Below are positions 61,516 to 64,000 of a stretch of 64,000 nucleotides of DNA, in pieces. Below the pieces are notes generated by a model. It was not told the DNA's origin, did not search any database, and saw only the letters and a list, made by a program, of their open reading frames with translations. Position numbers and translations under genes: made by a program. The number at the start of each line of letters is the position of its first letter. Position 1 is the first letter of the stretch. The DNA is from Flavobacteriales bacterium (GTDB lineage Bacteria; Bacteroidota; Bacteroidia; Flavobacteriales_D; Sanyastnellaceae), in contig JADKIZ010000007.1 of assembly GCA_016722445.1 (NCBI GenBank), forward strand, positions 124,001 through 188,000. The letters are read 5' to 3'.

Positions 61516-62451
61516 TTAGAAATACTTCGCTGAAGTGATCCTTTTCACTTTGCTGTTCAAAGCATACTTCAAGCTGAGTTCATGGGTTCCGTAGTTTGTC
61601 CGGAACAATGAATTTGTAGCGAATTCAAGCGCATAACCAAATGAAAATTGGTTTTCCATTTGCATTTGGAACATCAAACCTGCACTCTGTGCCACATAAT
61701 AGTATGCACCGAAAGTGTAGTTCTTTTGTAAAATGCATGTGGCATATGCGCCAAGTGTCAAAGGAGAATTGATGCTTGATAACATAGCCAAGTTGTATGT
61801 CAACAACATGTCTGAATTGATCTTATGAAGATATCCGCCATTCAGATATATTGTTCGGAAACTGTTCTGTTTGAAGTTCTGCATTGGTGCATTGTCTTTC
61901 GAAACAGATTGAATGGAAAGCAGTTTGGGGATAGAAACACCGGCGTAATAGTCATTGTTTGAGTAAAACATTCCAAATCCGAAATTGGGAGTGAAGTATC
62001 CTTTGGTATTGGTCAAAAGTGCATCATCTTGTACACCTACAATATCGCTGTATGATTGTAAATCTGTAAGATTCACCTGATACAATTGAGCTCCTGCTGA
62101 TAAGCCCCAGGAAATGGTCGACTTATTGTTCAATTTAAGCCTGTAGGAAAAATAGCTTGCTAACTCCATCTTTGATACAGGTCCAATTTTATTGTTGATG
62201 AATGCACCACCTACCGCAAATTCTTTGGTCGAAAGTGGCGTGTCATAGCTGATGAGACTTGTCATAGGTGCTCCTTTAAAGCCAGTCCACTGTTGGCGAT
62301 GCGCGATATTGATGATGCCTCGCTCACGATACCCGGTATAACCCGGGTTGATCGTGAGTTTGTTGAATGCGATCTGATTGATCATACCTTCTTGCTGTGC
62401 AGACACAACCATCGGAAGTATTACTGCGATTATTGCAATGATCTTTTTCAT
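61516..62451 (-). CDS. PorP/SprF family T9SS outer membrane protein
   Basis: The 311-residue protein has a signal peptide (KKIIAIIAVILPMVVSAQQ). GMINQIAFNKLTINPGYTGY then RERGIINIAHRQQWTGFKGA is the PorP/SprF opening. YFTPNFGFGMFYSNNDYYAG then VSIPKLL is also typical. It ends in an aromatic residue (SAKYF). It follows the type-B cargo gene by 40 bases and should be its partner. It has its own terminator and no PorE-like gene follows, unlike the PorP at 44899. Confidence 0.93.
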   Translation of the reverse strand: MKKIIAIIAVILPMVVSAQQEGMINQIAFNKLTINPGYTGYRERGIINIAHRQQWTGFKGAPMTSLISYDTPLSTKEFAVGGAFINNKIGPVSKMELASYFSYRLKLNNKSTISWGLSAGAQLYQVNLTDLQSYSDIVGVQDDALLTNTKGYFTPNFGFGMFYSNNDYYAGVSIPKLLSIQSVSKDNAPMQNFKQNSFRTIYLNGGYLHKINSDMLLTYNLAMLSSINSPLTLGAYATCILQKNYTFGAYYYVAQSAGLMFQMQMENQFSFGYALEFATNSLFRTNYGTHELSLKYALNSKVKRITSAKYF

Positions 62452-62491
62452 GTTCTTTCTTTTTTAGAAGTTATTTATTGATGGTTGTGTA

Positions 62492-64000
62492 TTAATAGCT
62501 GAGGTAAATGAATCCTTTCATGAGTTTTGATCCATCACCGAGATCCAAAGTGTAGTAGTAAGTATCCTGAGGCAGCAATCCGCTTCCAATGGTGAGTTTC
62601 GCTTGTGACTTACCATCCCACTTGGATTCGAATCCATTGCTTTCAAATACTTTATGTCCACGTTTGGTGAAGATTTGAAGATGACAGTTCGGATATTTCT
62701 CAATACCGGCGATCTGAAGTACATCGTTCACACCATCACCATTTGGAGTGATCACTTCAGGTACATCCAACTCAAGCGGACAAGCAACATTGACATAAAC
62801 ATAACCCGTGTCAACAGCATCATAGATATCGGTAATCACATAAGTGATGGTATCCATACCACAGAACACAGTTGGATCTGCGTCATAGAAGATGAGTCCA
62901 TCAGCCTGGTAAGTTATATTTCCTATTGCTGCTGATGCTGAGATCACAGAAATACTGTCACCATCGACATCAAAGTCATTTCCAAGAACATTGATGTTTA
63001 CGTATGGATTCAGAATATCGGCATTCAAAGAATCATCCACAGCTGTTGGTTCATTGTTGACAAGGATGTTGAATGAGCATGTATCAACAAGTCCATATGT
63101 GTCCACTGCTTCGAAACTTACTTGAGTCCATCCGTGTTGGAAGAGTCCTCCAGGTAATTCACCTTCAAACAGATTCAACATAGCGCCGCAGTTGTCAATG
63201 ACTTCCGGCAATTCGTAATCTACGATTGTTCCATCGAGTTCAGGGTCATTCACAATGATATTCTCATTACAAACGATTTCTGGTGCGATGGTGTCAGCAA
63301 CCATTACAGTGAAACTGCAGGTTACAATTGCACCATCGAAATCTGTCAGTTGATATACCACTTCAGTATTACCAACAGGGAAGAGTTCACCTGAAGCCAA
63401 TCCTGAGATCATCACAGGATCACCATTTGCTGTAGAACAGTTATCAGTGATTGTTGGAACGTTATATGTTACAATCGCACCACACTGATCTGACTCAGTT
63501 GTTGCATTGATATCATCGGTGCAGTTCAGTACAGATGGTTCATTGTCTACAACTTCAATCTGGAAGTTACAATCTACAGAATTACCACTTGCATCAACGA
63601 ATTCGTAGGTCATTTGATGAATACCTACTGTGAAGAATTCACCGCTTGCAAGACCGTTTATTAGGTTGGTATCTGTGATGTTACAATTGTCAATGACTTC
63701 TGGTAAAGTGTAGTTTACAATAGCACCACAAAGTCCTGCGTCGTTGTTCACAGTCATATCTGCATTGCACGCAATTATAGTTGGAGCAATGGTGTCAGTT
63801 ACGATGATCACTTGTTCGCAAGTTGTTGTATTACCACTTCCGTCGGCTACCGCCCAAGTAATGGTTGATGTTCCTGGGAAGATGAATTCAGGAGCGTTAT
63901 TGTTAACTGTTGCAACAGTGCAATTATCTGAAGTCAACGGTATCGCCAGGAGAGCTGATGGATATCCGCATTGGTCGTTTGTACTATACACTTCAAGTGT
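62492..64000 (-). CDS. T9SS type-B cargo with HYR domains, 5' end outside the window
   Basis: The frame is open to the window edge (502 residues seen). Several HYR domains of ~85 residues repeat the pattern DTIAPTIIACNADMTVNNDA, CGAIVNYTLPEVIDNC, GLASGEFFTVG and YEFVDASGN. A cadherin/Ig-like domain follows (AVDDSLNADILNPYVNINVL; GNDFDVDGDS). The C-terminus is type B (ITPNGDGVNDVLQIAGIEKY; LQIFTKRGHKVFES). HYR domains act in adhesion. The full protein is probably much longer. A PorP/SprF gene follows. Confidence 0.92.
   Translation of the reverse strand, partial: TLEVYSTNDQCGYPSALLAIPLTSDNCTVATVNNNAPEFIFPGTSTITWAVADGSGNTTTCEQVIIVTDTIAPTIIACNADMTVNNDAGLCGAIVNYTLPEVIDNCNITDTNLINGLASGEFFTVGIHQMTYEFVDASGNSVDCNFQIEVVDNEPSVLNCTDDINATTESDQCGAIVTYNVPTITDNCSTANGDPVMISGLASGELFPVGNTEVVYQLTDFDGAIVTCSFTVMVADTIAPEIVCNENIIVNDPELDGTIVDYELPEVIDNCGAMLNLFEGELPGGLFQHGWTQVSFEAVDTYGLVDTCSFNILVNNEPTAVDDSLNADILNPYVNINVLGNDFDVDGDSISVISASAAIGNITYQADGLIFYDADPTVFCGMDTITYVITDIYDAVDTGYVYVNVACPLELDVPEVITPNGDGVNDVLQIAGIEKYPNCHLQIFTKRGHKVFESNGFESKWDGKSQAKLTIGSGLLPQDTYYYTLDLGDGSKLMKGFIYLSY

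Overview
This window is chromosomal DNA of a member of the phylum Bacteroidota, probably near the Flavobacteriales. The 16S rRNA has Bacteroidota-type sequence. Promoters fit the TAnnTTTG type. Many proteins carry type IX secretion (T9SS) C-terminal sorting domains, and there are PorP/SprF proteins, a GldI-type lipoprotein and a PorE-like OmpA lipoprotein. I see no transposase, prophage or CRISPR array.

Layout. 0-19 kb is mostly housekeeping and envelope genes: two FKBP lipoproteins, a DHH phosphoesterase, an SGNH hydrolase, endonuclease III, YqgE, an M14 peptidase, a bestrophin, a lone ParE-like toxin and a large zinc metalloprotease. It ends in a minus-strand cassette (13.7-18.8 kb) of an uncharacterised ~1,310-residue protein and a 354-residue partner, with a decayed coding stretch upstream. 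19-39 kb holds secreted T9SS cargo (SprB repeats, choice-of-anchor L, subtilase, SBBP propellers) with regulators and small proteins between. 39-45 kb has TonB-like, RmuC, GWxTD and Dps genes, then a PorE-like and a PorP/SprF gene. 45.9-52.3 kb is one 2,148-residue SprB-like adhesin. 53.9-59.2 kb is a complete rRNA operon (16S, tRNA-Ile, tRNA-Ala, 23S, 5S). 59.2-60.3 kb is a tandem array derived from the 5S gene. The window ends with a third pair of PorP/SprF and type-B T9SS cargo.

How the genes work together. Three times a cargo gene with a gliding-motility-associated (type B) C-terminal domain lies directly upstream of a PorP/SprF gene (32.4-36.1 kb, 45.9-52.3 kb, 62.5-64.0 kb). In the middle case a PorE-like lipoprotein gene follows. 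This fits the known need of type-B cargo for a cognate PorP/SprF outer membrane partner.

The most unusual structure is the array after the rRNA operon: four ~231-bp units and one decayed unit. Each combines a 5'-truncated 5S rRNA core, a palindrome in place of loop C, an ~80-nt hairpin-rich insert, the 5S 3' end and the operon terminator. The second candidate novelty is the 13.7-18.8 kb cassette.

Caution. At least eight genes are broken by single-base indels, mostly at short homopolymers, and one subtilase has an in-frame stop. The pattern looks at least partly like residual assembly error, so 'pseudogene' here means 'disrupted as given'. Boundaries of rRNAs and starts of secreted proteins are my estimates.
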